From Brachybacterium vulturis (GTDB taxonomy: Bacteria; Actinomycetota; Actinomycetes; Actinomycetales; Dermabacteraceae): a stretch of DNA of 64,000 nucleotides. The notes beneath the pieces were generated by a model. The model worked only from the letters and a program-made list of their open reading frames with translations, was not told where the DNA came from and did not search any database. Position numbers and translations under genes: made by a program. The DNA lies in contig NZ_CP023563.1 in the NCBI RefSeq assembly GCF_002407185.1, positions 496,001 to 560,000 on the forward strand. The letters run 5' to 3'. Within the stretch, counting starts at the first letter, position 1. Every line of letters begins with the position of its first letter. Shown here piece by piece: positions 17,453 to 25,411 of the stretch.

Positions 17453-19084
17453 GTGACCGCCCTGCCCCGCATCGGCATCGCCGGCATCGCCATCGAGTCC
17501 TCGACCTTCACCCCGTACCGCTCGGGCGAGGCCGACTTCGAGGTGCGCCGCGGCACTGCCGAGATCCTGGACCGCTATCCCTTCTTCACCGGCGCGCACG
17601 ATCCGGGATCGACCCCCGGCCCGCCCGCTGCGACCGGAGAGGCGACGGCACCGAGCGCCTCGGGATCAGCCCTGCGGGACGCGGCCGACTACCTCGGCGT
17701 CCTCCACGCCCGCGCCCTGCCCGGCGGGCAGCTGGACCGCGAGGTGTACGAGGGCTGGAAGGCGGAGATCGTCGAGGGTCTCGCGGCCGCGATGGCGGAG
17801 ACGCCCCTGGACGGCTTCTTCTTCGACATCCACGGCGCGATGAGCGTGGTGGGGCTGGACGATGCCGAGGGCGACCTGATCACCGCGATCCGCGCCGTGA
17901 TCGGGCCGGAGGTCGTGGTGGGCACCGCGATGGACCTGCACGGCAATGTCTCGCACACCCTGTTCGAGGCCTGTGACCTGCTCACCTGCTACCGCCACGC
18001 CCCGCACATCGACGCCTGGGAGACCCGCGAGCGGGGCCTGCGGGACCTGGTCGCGGCGACCGTCCGAGTGCGGGACGGCGGGCCGCGCCCCCACAAGGCG
18101 CTGGTGCACGTGCCGATCCTGCTGCCCGGGGAGAAGACCTCCACCCGCATCGAGCCGGCGAAGTCGCTCTACGCCCGGATCCCGGAGATGACCGAGCGGC
18201 CCGGCGTGACCGACGTGTCCTACTGGATCGGCTTCGCCTGGGCGGACCAGCCCCGCTGCCAGGCCGCGATCGTCGCCTTCGGGGACGGGGCCGAAGCGGT
18301 CGCGGCCGCCGCGAGGGAGCTCGCCACCGCCGTCTGGGAGAAGCGGCACGATTTCGAGTTCGTCGCCCCCACCGGCACCTTCGAGGACTGTCTCGACCAG
18401 GCGATCGCCTCCTCGGCCCGACCCTTCTGGATCTCGGACTCCGGGGACAACCCCGGCGCCGGCGGGGCGGACGACACCACGCACGCCCTGGCTCAGCTGG
18501 CTCGCCGCGAGGAGATCCGCGCGGACGACGTGAGCGCGCTGATGGTCTCGCTGGTGGATCCGGCCACGACCGACGCCGCCTGGGCAGCGGGTGTGGGCGG
18601 TCGGCTCACGGCACGGGTGGGCGGGAAGATCGATGCCCGCGAGCCCGGCCCGGTACCGCTGGCCGTCGAGGTGACGGCGCTGGACGAGGCCCGGTCGACG
18701 GGGCGGTCCGCCGCGCTGCGGGTGCTGGACGTGGACGGGCCGTCGGCCTCTGGGGCGACCGCCGCCGAGGAGCTCGCCGCCGCCCGGGCCACGGGACTCA
18801 CTGTGGTGGTCACCGCCCGCCGCTCCCAGTGGGCGACCCGCGACATGTTCGCGCGGCTCGGGCTGTCGATGACCGGTTTCGACGTGGTCACCGTGAAGAT
18901 GGGCTACCTCGAGCCCGAGCAGTACGAGGCCGCCGCGGACTGGCTGCTCGCCCTCACCCCGGGCGGTGTGGACCAGGACCTGCTGCGGCTCGGCCACTCC
19001 CGCATCGGCCGGCCGATGATCCCCTTCGATGCCGAGATCCCGGCGCCGACGGCGGCCGACGTGGTGGTCGGGGGCGGGGCGTAG
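17453..19084 (+). CDS. M81 family metallopeptidase (MlrC-like)
   Basis: A 543-residue protein of the M81 family, known from microcystinase MlrC; most members have unknown substrates. The metal-binding core reads FFFDIHGAM, then MDLHGN and YRHAPHID, and the C-terminal MlrC domain has DSGDNPGAGGADDTTH. I use the GTG at 17453, which has GGAGG nine bases upstream. An alternative GTG at 17399 overlaps the repressor stop and would add 18 residues. Genes of this family are often next to peptide-type ABC transporters. Here it could trim peptide remnants from imported glycopeptides, which is inference. Confidence 0.85.
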   Translation: MTALPRIGIAGIAIESSTFTPYRSGEADFEVRRGTAEILDRYPFFTGAHDPGSTPGPPAATGEATAPSASGSALRDAADYLGVLHARALPGGQLDREVYEGWKAEIVEGLAAAMAETPLDGFFFDIHGAMSVVGLDDAEGDLITAIRAVIGPEVVVGTAMDLHGNVSHTLFEACDLLTCYRHAPHIDAWETRERGLRDLVAATVRVRDGGPRPHKALVHVPILLPGEKTSTRIEPAKSLYARIPEMTERPGVTDVSYWIGFAWADQPRCQAAIVAFGDGAEAVAAAARELATAVWEKRHDFEFVAPTGTFEDCLDQAIASSARPFWISDSGDNPGAGGADDTTHALAQLARREEIRADDVSALMVSLVDPATTDAAWAAGVGGRLTARVGGKIDAREPGPVPLAVEVTALDEARSTGRSAALRVLDVDGPSASGATAAEELAAARATGLTVVVTARRSQWATRDMFARLGLSMTGFDVVTVKMGYLEPEQYEAAADWLLALTPGGVDQDLLRLGHSRIGRPMIPFDAEIPAPTAADVVVGGGA

Positions 19085-19126
19085 ACGCCGCCGGTCCGCC
19101 GCCGCGTCACGCCGGCGCTCGGATCC

Positions 19127-20125
19127 CTAGACTCCATCGGGCGGTGCCGAGCCCGTGGTCCCACTATCGCGGGAGCGCTGTGCCAGGGCGTTGACCAGGC
19201 CCGCAGCACTGCTGGCATCGTCCACGGTGATCGCGACATCGCTGAGACCGTCGCGGCGGAGCAGGAGCCCGGGCCCGCGCCGCAGCACGAGGCCGATGCC
19301 GCGGCGGGAGCGACGGTACCCCCATCCGCCCCATTGCAGGGGGTCGATGTCGACGGGCTCTGCCGCGGTCATGGCCTCCAGGGCGTAGGTGTGCCGTGGC
19401 CACTGCTGCGGCCCCCAGGACACCCGGACCCCGCTGCGATCGGCACGCACCGTGATCTGGTGGGCCGCGATGAGCACGAGTCCGACGACGAGCACGGGCA
19501 CCCCGGCGGCCGGGGCGGTGAGCAGGAGCCCACCACCGAGTGCCACCAGGATGAGGCCGATCAGCAGGAGGGGCAGCGAGCGCGTCCTCCCCACCCAGAC
19601 GGCGCGCTCCCCCGGCTTCAGGTCGAGCATCGGGACACGGCCGGTGTCGGGGCCGGGGCGAGCCTCAGAGCGGGGCAGCACGGTGTGCAGCAGGAGCGCC
19701 GGCAGCACCGGGCCGACCGTGAGCAGCACCAGCAGCCACGTCGGCAGCACCGCCTCGTCTGCGTCGCCGGAGCCGGCGGCCACCACCATGGCGCTGATCG
19801 CGATCCCGCAGAACAGCCAGGCCAGGAACCCCATCACGAGGGTCAGTGAGGATCTGGCGCGGTCGGCCCTGCCGGTCCCCACGATCACCGCCCCGATGCC
19901 GCCGGTGGCAACGCCGCCCAGCAGCATCAGCCCGAGGAACAGGGGTCGGGGCATGGTCCCGTCCACCGCGCCGCGGACATTCCAGTGGGAGGGCATCGGA
20001 TCGGGCAGACGGCCCCACAGGATCACGGCGGCGCTCAGGGTGAGCACGAAGGGGAGCAGCAGCACCCCGGCGGAGAGGTGGCGGCGCCACGGGACATCGG
20101 GGGCGGTACGGGGTGACGAGGTCAT
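19127..20125 (-). CDS. DUF1648 domain membrane protein
   Basis: A 332-residue membrane protein with about six helices. The N-terminal DUF1648 motif LPDPMPSHWN follows the first helix. The C-terminal half is a PH-like soluble segment (YALEAMTAAEPVDIDPLQWGG region). The ribosome site AGGAGGG lies in the end of the upstream gntR gene, and the gap is only 2 bp, so the two are co-transcribed. Such pairs resemble Bacillus ytrA-linked and sdpI-like loci that respond to envelope stress. Function otherwise unknown. Confidence 0.8.
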   Translation of the reverse strand: MTSSPRTAPDVPWRRHLSAGVLLLPFVLTLSAAVILWGRLPDPMPSHWNVRGAVDGTMPRPLFLGLMLLGGVATGGIGAVIVGTGRADRARSSLTLVMGFLAWLFCGIAISAMVVAAGSGDADEAVLPTWLLVLLTVGPVLPALLLHTVLPRSEARPGPDTGRVPMLDLKPGERAVWVGRTRSLPLLLIGLILVALGGGLLLTAPAAGVPVLVVGLVLIAAHQITVRADRSGVRVSWGPQQWPRHTYALEAMTAAEPVDIDPLQWGGWGYRRSRRGIGLVLRRGPGLLLRRDGLSDVAITVDDASSAAGLVNALAQRSRDSGTTGSAPPDGV

Positions 20126-20127
20126 GG

Positions 20128-20484
20128 TCAGGCCCTCCTGATGCGGTCGGCGAGCTGGTCGCGGTCGATCCCCAGGCGCGCGGCCAGTTCCTTGAGTTCA
20201 GTGATGGCGGAGGTCAGCTCCGCCTCCTGGCGGAGCACCGCCCGGTCCCCCGAGCGGATCTGCGCGCCCCGGCCCCGGCGCACCTCGACCAGGCCCTCCT
20301 CGCGCAGCTGGGAATAGCCCCGAAGCACCGTATGCATGTTCACGTCCAGCCCCTCGGCAAGCTCACGGGCGGCGGGAAGACGATCCCCGGGCGAGAGCCG
20401 ACCCTCGATGAGAGCGCGGCGCACCTGCGCCGCGATCTGGTCGGCCAATCCCTGCGAGCTGGCCGGATCGATCCTGAACAACAT
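20128..20484 (-). CDS. GntR family regulator, YtrA type
   Basis: A 118-residue regulator: one winged-helix domain (LADQIAAQVRRALIEGRLSPGDRLP) plus a short helical dimerisation tail, the YtrA subfamily size. It is first gene of a two-gene operon with the DUF1648 protein and probably autoregulates it. There is no Shine-Dalgarno sequence before the ATG. The promoter places the transcription start at or next to the ATG (see 20491-20518). Confidence 0.88.
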   Translation of the reverse strand: MLFRIDPASSQGLADQIAAQVRRALIEGRLSPGDRLPAARELAEGLDVNMHTVLRGYSQLREEGLVEVRRGRGAQIRSGDRAVLRQEAELTSAITELKELAARLGIDRDQLADRIRRA

Positions 20485-20490
20485 GTTTGC

Positions 20491-20518
20491 ATCGTACTAG
20501 AACAAGCAGTCTCGTCAA
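20491..20518 (-). promoter_or_regulatory. Promoter giving a leaderless gntR-DUF1648 mRNA
   Basis: TTGACG (20518-20513), 16-bp spacer, TACGAT (20496-20491), then only GCAAAC before the ATG. Transcription should begin at about the A of ATG. CTAGTACG across the -10 resembles half of a YtrA-type operator. Confidence 0.65.
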
Positions 20519-20727
20519 GCTTCGTGCCGTGGTGGGTTCTCGGCCAGGCGGGCAGGAGCGGTCCGGGCTGTGGGGAGGAAGAAGGCGTAGTGAGTCGGCT
20601 CGCGAGACGTGTTCGGGCACCGGTTCCCAGGGAGTTCCAGGCTCGGACCCGGCGCACGCGGAGGCTGAGCCGTCACGCTCGTGCGATGCCTGGAGCATCG
20701 GGCATGCCCTCCACCGGAAGGACCGAC

Positions 20728-21630
20728 GTGAGCACGTTCCGCCGCCTCCTCGGCACTGCACAGAAGGCCCTCGACGCGAAGAGCTCCGGCTCCTCCCACT
20801 CAGGACAGGGCTCCGACTGGCGCTCGCTCGTGCGCAGCGCCGCCGATTCCCTGACCGGAGACAGCACCTCGTCCTCGGCGCCGCGAGCCAGCGGAGACGC
20901 CTCCCCCGCGCCGAGCAGCGCTCCCACCGCGTCTGCACCGGGCACCGCGCCGTCCGCCCGCGGTGAGTCCACGGGTGCCCCTCTCTCCGACACCGACCGT
21001 CGGGCGATCGCACGCTATGACTACCTGGTGCGCACCGCGGAGCCGGATCAGCTCGAACGGGTCCATCGCGAGGCCTTCGAGAAGCTCACCCCGCAGCAGC
21101 GCACCCAGCTGACGGCGACCATGCGCTCGGAGCTGCCCGAGGGCGAGCGTCCCCGCACCGACGCACCGCAGGATCTCGCCCGCTCCGCCACCCGGCTCGG
21201 GGCGCTCGACCCCCGTCGGCTGACCCGCCTGCTGGGCAGCTCCGGCGGAGGCGGCCGACGAGGTGCCGGCGCCGCCGCGATGGGCGCCGGTGCTGTCGGC
21301 GCGGGCGCGCTCGGCGTCGGGGGCCTGCTGGCCGCGGTCGCGGGCGGCGCGGTCGTCACCTCCGTCGGCGGCTCTCTGCTGCAGGACGCCCTCGGCTCCG
21401 GCATCGATATCGATGCCCTGTCCCCCGATCTCGCGGGTGACCTCAGTGGGATGTTCGAGGGCGTCGGGGGGCTCGGCGGCCTCTCGGACATGCAGGGGCT
21501 CGAAGGCGTCACGGGCATGGAGGGCATGTCCGATGGCGTCGGCGGGGCCGTCGCGGGCGCCGGTGAGCAGGTCTCCGGGCTCGGCGATCGGATCTCCGAC
21601 CTCGGCCTCGGAGACTTCCTCGGTCGCTGA
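20728..21630 (+). CDS. Conserved actinobacterial protein with glycine-rich hydrophobic segment
   Basis: A 300-residue protein I cannot name. GTG at 20728 follows GGAAGG; the frame upstream is not coding-like. Residues 1-90 are polar, Ser/Ala-rich and probably disordered. Residues about 90-155 form a helical region (RAIARYDYLVRTAEPDQLERVHREAFEKL). A Gly/Ala-rich hydrophobic segment follows (about 175-225), then a Gly/Met-rich tail ending in LGDFLGR. Similar proteins are sometimes labelled cation-transporting ATPase in databases, but no ATPase motif is visible here, so I do not adopt that name. It is convergent with the GntR gene. Confidence 0.65.
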   Translation: MSTFRRLLGTAQKALDAKSSGSSHSGQGSDWRSLVRSAADSLTGDSTSSSAPRASGDASPAPSSAPTASAPGTAPSARGESTGAPLSDTDRRAIARYDYLVRTAEPDQLERVHREAFEKLTPQQRTQLTATMRSELPEGERPRTDAPQDLARSATRLGALDPRRLTRLLGSSGGGGRRGAGAAAMGAGAVGAGALGVGGLLAAVAGGAVVTSVGGSLLQDALGSGIDIDALSPDLAGDLSGMFEGVGGLGGLSDMQGLEGVTGMEGMSDGVGGAVAGAGEQVSGLGDRISDLGLGDFLGR

Positions 21631-21654
21631 GCCCGTGGGACGGAGCGCCGCCCC

Positions 21655-22443
21655 TCAGGAATCCACCAGCGTGACCTCGAAGGAGTAGCGCGAGGCGCGG
21701 TAGACGTGGCAGCCGTACTCGACCACGGAGCCGTCGTTCGCGAAGGACTTCCGCTCCATGGTCAGCAGCGCCGCCCCGAGCTCCTCGTCCAGCAGCTCGG
21801 CGTGCTCCTCGTCCGCAACGGTCGCGCCGATCCGCTCATGGGCGAGGACGGTGGTGATCCCGGCCTCGCGCAGGCAGGCGTAGAGCCCGTTCGCGGCGAG
21901 CGCCTGGCGGGTGGGGGCGATCCGCTCGGGGATGGTGTTGCGCATGACCGCCAGCGGCTCGTCGTCGGCGTAGCGCACCCGGATCAGGTCCAGCACCTGC
22001 TCCCCCGGGGCGAGCTGCAGGCGGTCCACGGCCTCCGGGGACGGACGCCCGATCCGGTACTCGACGACCTCGGTGCGCGGCGCCTTCCCGGCGGTGCGCA
22101 GGTCGTCGTACAGGGAGGTCAGCGCGACCTGCCGGTTCACCGGCGCCTGCACCACCTGGGTGCCCACGCCGCGCTTGCGCACCAGCATGCCCTTGTCCAC
22201 CAGCTCCTGGATCCCCTGGCGCACCGTCGGACGCGACAGCCGCAGCCGCTTCGCGAGCGTCAGCTCGTTCTCCAGCCGGCTGCCGGGACCGAGCACACCG
22301 CTGCGGATCGCGCCCTCGATGCCGCCGGCCAGCTGCAGATACAGCGGGGTGGGGCTGTCACGGTCGATCGCGAGATCGAGCGTGATCGGGCCGCTCACGA
22401 CCGGGCCGGTGTCCGCGTCAGCGGTGGGACGCTCAGTGCTCAT
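21655..22443 (-). CDS. iolR: GntR/UTRA regulator of inositol genes (IolR-like)
   Basis: A 262-residue GntR family regulator. The winged helix covers about residues 25-95 (PLYLQLAGGIEGAIRSGVLGPG, RLSRPTVRQGIQELVDKG), and the rest is a UTRA ligand-sensing domain. It is the last gene of the minus-strand inositol operon and overlaps the iolG end by 11 bp. A GTG one codon earlier is possible. It is likely to bind the TGTC-N2-GACA sites between iolC and iolD and to release them when an inositol-derived intermediate is present. The role is assigned from context and operator resemblance. Confidence 0.82.
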   Translation of the reverse strand: MSTERPTADADTGPVVSGPITLDLAIDRDSPTPLYLQLAGGIEGAIRSGVLGPGSRLENELTLAKRLRLSRPTVRQGIQELVDKGMLVRKRGVGTQVVQAPVNRQVALTSLYDDLRTAGKAPRTEVVEYRIGRPSPEAVDRLQLAPGEQVLDLIRVRYADDEPLAVMRNTIPERIAPTRQALAANGLYACLREAGITTVLAHERIGATVADEEHAELLDEELGAALLTMERKSFANDGSVVEYGCHVYRASRYSFEVTLVDS

Positions 22444-23518
22444 CACGTGCTCCCTCGGGTCCGGGACGCTCGAGCATCGTCACCTCGACCGCGCCGTCGA
22501 CCGTGAGGGACTGCTCGGCCGCCTCGCAGACGGCCGCGGCGACGTACCCGTCCCAGGCGGTCGCCGAGCGGGGCGCGACGAGGGAGCCGTCGGCCACGGC
22601 CGCGATCCAGGCCTGGACCTCGGCGTCATAGGCGGCGGCGAAGCGGGGCCGGAAGTCGGCCGGGACCGCCCCGCCCCAGCAACCGCCGGCCTGCTGGGTG
22701 GTGACCAGCCCGGTGTCCTGACCGATGGTCGCGGTGGCCTTCGAGCCGACCAGCTCGGTGCGCACCTCGTAGCCAGATCTCGTGCTGACATACAGCTCGT
22801 CGGTGACCAGGGTGCCGGAGGCGGTGCGCAGCAGCAGCAGCATCGGGTCGCTGAGACCCTCGGGGGCGTTCTCGGTGCTGCGGCCGGTGAGGGTCTGGAC
22901 CGAGACCACCGTCTCCTCGAGGAAGAAGGAGATCGCATCGATCTCGTGGACGGCCGAGTCGTGGACCATGTGCACGTTCGTGAAGCCGGGCAGCACGTCG
23001 GCGTTGCGGTGCTTGCAGTTCAGCAGCAGCGGGGTGCCCAGCTCCCCGGCCTCGAGCGCGTCCTTCAGCTCGCCGTAGCCCGCATCGAAGCGGCGCATGA
23101 AACCCAGGGACACCGAGGCGCGGCCGGACTCGTGCTCGGCGCGGACCACGTCGTGGGCGTCGGCCGGGTTCATCGCCAGCGGCTTCTCGCACAGCACCGG
23201 CTTGCCCGCGGCGATGCAGGCCAGCACCTGCTCGCGATGGAACTGGCCGGGGCTGGCGATCAGCACGGCGTCGACGTCGTCGGCCGCGATCACTTCCTCA
23301 GGGGTGTCCACGACGCGTGCGCCGGGAGCGGCCTGGGCGACCGTCTCGGCCCTCTCGCGCAGATAGTCGCTGACCACGCTCACGCGGGCGCCCTTGATCC
23401 GGCGGGAGATGCGCTCGACGTGGTCGGCGCCCATCCGGCCCACGCCGATGACGCCGACGCGGATGTCATGCGGGACTGCGGCGGCAGTGCTCTGCGGCGT
23501 GCTCTGCGGTGCGTTCAT
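22433..23518 (-). CDS. iolG: Inositol 2-dehydrogenase (Gfo/Idh/MocA family)
   Basis: A 361-residue NAD-dependent dehydrogenase that oxidises myo-inositol to 2-keto-myo-inositol. The Rossmann motif is GVIGVGRMG, the catalytic Lys lies in CEKPLAM, and GFMRRFDAGY and HDSAVHEID are blocks characteristic of IolG. Its ATG overlaps the iolB stop (ATGA). A second family member is encoded at 31397-32623, so one may act on scyllo- or D-chiro-inositol. Confidence 0.88.
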   Translation of the reverse strand: MNAPQSTPQSTAAAVPHDIRVGVIGVGRMGADHVERISRRIKGARVSVVSDYLRERAETVAQAAPGARVVDTPEEVIAADDVDAVLIASPGQFHREQVLACIAAGKPVLCEKPLAMNPADAHDVVRAEHESGRASVSLGFMRRFDAGYGELKDALEAGELGTPLLLNCKHRNADVLPGFTNVHMVHDSAVHEIDAISFFLEETVVSVQTLTGRSTENAPEGLSDPMLLLLRTASGTLVTDELYVSTRSGYEVRTELVGSKATATIGQDTGLVTTQQAGGCWGGAVPADFRPRFAAAYDAEVQAWIAAVADGSLVAPRSATAWDGYVAAAVCEAAEQSLTVDGAVEVTMLERPGPEGARDEH

Positions 23519-24411
23519 CGGGCCTCTCCTGCGAGTCGGGGGTCGATCCCGGCCCCGTCCCAGGTTCCGCGCACCCAGGTCTGCTCGGGATGGTCGGTGA
23601 TGTGCCAGGCCCGCTCGGCCTCCGGGCCGGCCATCACGTTGAGGTAGTACATGTCGTGGCCGGGGGCGGCGGCGCAGGGGCCGTGCCAGCCGTGCGGCAC
23701 CAGCACGGTGTCGCCGCTGCGCACCTCGGTGAGCACGTCGATGGGCTTCTCGTCCCCGCTCGCGGTGGTCTGGTGGAAGCCGAAGCCGGGGCCGCCGTCG
23801 GGTGCGTCCTGGATCTCGTAGTAGTAGATCTCCTCGAGCTCCGATTCGCGGTGCTCGCCGTCGTCGATCGTCTGGTCGTGCTTGTGGGCCGGGTAGCTGG
23901 ACCAGTTGCCGCCGGGGGTGATGACCTCGCAGGCGATCAGGCTGTCCATCGCGTCGAAGGCGCCGACCGTCCCGAAGTTGCGCACCTGGCGGGTCATGGT
24001 CCCGCCGCCGCGGATCTCGACGGGCACGTCCTCCGCGCGGATCAGCGCGACCGGGTGGGCGCCGGTGGCCACGGCCGTGGCCAGGGCGAACCGGCCGCCG
24101 CCGGGCGAGGCGATGGTCAGCTGGGAGCCGACGGGCGCGTAGAGCACATCGGTCGCCGAGGCGAAGACGTCCGCGCGGCCGCGCAAGGTGTGGGTGCGCC
24201 CGTCGACGGAGATGTCGCAGCTGCCGCTCAGCGGCACGACCATCACCTCGACCCCGTTCGCGGTGACCACCTCACTGCCGCCGGGCTCGAGGGCGAGCAC
24301 GCGCAGGCCGGTGTGGACCCAGCCCTCGCGCGCGCCGGGGTCGATGAGCGTCTCATAGGGGCCGCGGCCGGTGGAACCGGCGGGCAGATGGAACTCGGAG
24401 CCGGTGGTCAT
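23515..24411 (-). CDS. iolB: 5-deoxy-glucuronate isomerase
   Basis: A 298-residue double-cupin enzyme that isomerises 5-deoxy-glucuronate to 2-deoxy-5-keto-gluconate. Metal-binding residues appear in SSYPAHKHD and ELEEIYYYE. FGFHQTT and VLVPHGWHGP are also typical of IolB. The start has AAGGAGA eight bases upstream. It follows the barrel protein gene by 40 bp and overlaps iolG by 4 bp. Confidence 0.93.
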   Translation of the reverse strand: MTTGSEFHLPAGSTGRGPYETLIDPGAREGWVHTGLRVLALEPGGSEVVTANGVEVMVVPLSGSCDISVDGRTHTLRGRADVFASATDVLYAPVGSQLTIASPGGGRFALATAVATGAHPVALIRAEDVPVEIRGGGTMTRQVRNFGTVGAFDAMDSLIACEVITPGGNWSSYPAHKHDQTIDDGEHRESELEEIYYYEIQDAPDGGPGFGFHQTTASGDEKPIDVLTEVRSGDTVLVPHGWHGPCAAAPGHDMYYLNVMAGPEAERAWHITDHPEQTWVRGTWDGAGIDPRLAGEAR

Positions 24412-24451
24412 GTGTGCTCTCCTTCTCGGGATGAGTTCTCGGCGGTGGGGG

Positions 24452-25411
24452 TCAGCGGAGCATGTCGACCGAGGCGCGCACCGCCGCGGTGACGTCGTCG
24501 CCGGCCGGGTACAGCAGGGTGCGGCCGACGACCAGCCCGCGCACGTTGGGCCGGTCCAGGGCGCGCTTCCAGGAGGCGCGCAGGGCGACGGGGTCGTCAT
24601 CGGTGGGGTCACCGCCGAGGATCAGCGTGGGCAGGGTGGTGGCATCCATGACGCGCTCCATGTCCTCCACCGCCGGCAGCTTCAGCCAGGTGAACGCGCT
24701 GGTGGACCCCAGGCCCTGGGCGATATGGATGGACCTGATGACGGCCTCCGGCGAGAGATCGTTCATGATCTTCGTGCCGGGCCCCCCGGGCCGCCCCGAC
24801 AGGAACGGCTCGACCATCGCGATCAGCTCGTGGCGGGCGAGGTCGGTGACGGCGTGCGCGCTGGCCTCGAGGATGAAGGCGGTGCGGTCGTCGTCGAGGT
24901 CGATGCGGGTGAGCATCTTGCCGCCGTCGAAGCCGGCCGCCCGGATCGAGGCGGCATCGTAGGCGGTGAAGCGGTCCTCGATCTCCCAGGACCCGCCCTG
25001 CAGGCCGCCGCGGTTCATCGAGGCGAACACGATCTTGTCCTCGAGCGCGCCCATGACCAGCAGGTCCTCGAGGATGTCGGCGGTGCCGAGCACCCCGTCC
25101 ACCCCGGGCACCGCGAGCGCCTCGCGCAGGCGGTCCAGCAGCTCGGTGCGGCTGGCCATCGCCTGGCCGCGGGGGCCGACGCCGAGGGCGCCGCGCGCGG
25201 GATGGTCGGCGGCGATGATCATCATCCTGCCGTCGGTGTCGGCGACGGTGCGGCGCCGACGGGTCGCGGCGAGGCGGGCGAAGCGGCCCGGATCCTCGAT
25301 CCGCACCCGCGTGACGTCCTCGTAGGTGGAGACGAACTCCGCGGCGGGGGCCGTGGACGAGGCCGTGGTGGCATCACCGAGCGCGGCGGCCCGCGAGGCG
25401 GCGGCGCTCAT
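24452..25411 (-). CDS. Cgl0158-like (beta/alpha)8 barrel protein of inositol clusters
   Basis: A 319-residue protein of the aldolase-like barrel family found in actinobacterial inositol clusters (Cgl0158-like, often annotated as DeoC-like). Motifs include MIIAADHPARGALG, GTADILEDLL, GGKMLTRID and FTWLKLPAVEDM; the Lys in KLP is a candidate Schiff-base residue. It overlaps iolC by 4 bp. In some proteobacteria IolC carries a fused C-terminal DUF2090 barrel; this gene looks like the separate counterpart. No iolJ aldolase is in the cluster, so it is the best candidate to cleave 2-deoxy-5-keto-gluconate 6-phosphate. That role is inference. Confidence 0.8.
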   Translation of the reverse strand: MSAAASRAAALGDATTASSTAPAAEFVSTYEDVTRVRIEDPGRFARLAATRRRRTVADTDGRMMIIAADHPARGALGVGPRGQAMASRTELLDRLREALAVPGVDGVLGTADILEDLLVMGALEDKIVFASMNRGGLQGGSWEIEDRFTAYDAASIRAAGFDGGKMLTRIDLDDDRTAFILEASAHAVTDLARHELIAMVEPFLSGRPGGPGTKIMNDLSPEAVIRSIHIAQGLGSTSAFTWLKLPAVEDMERVMDATTLPTLILGGDPTDDDPVALRASWKRALDRPNVRGLVVGRTLLYPAGDDVTAAVRASVDMLR

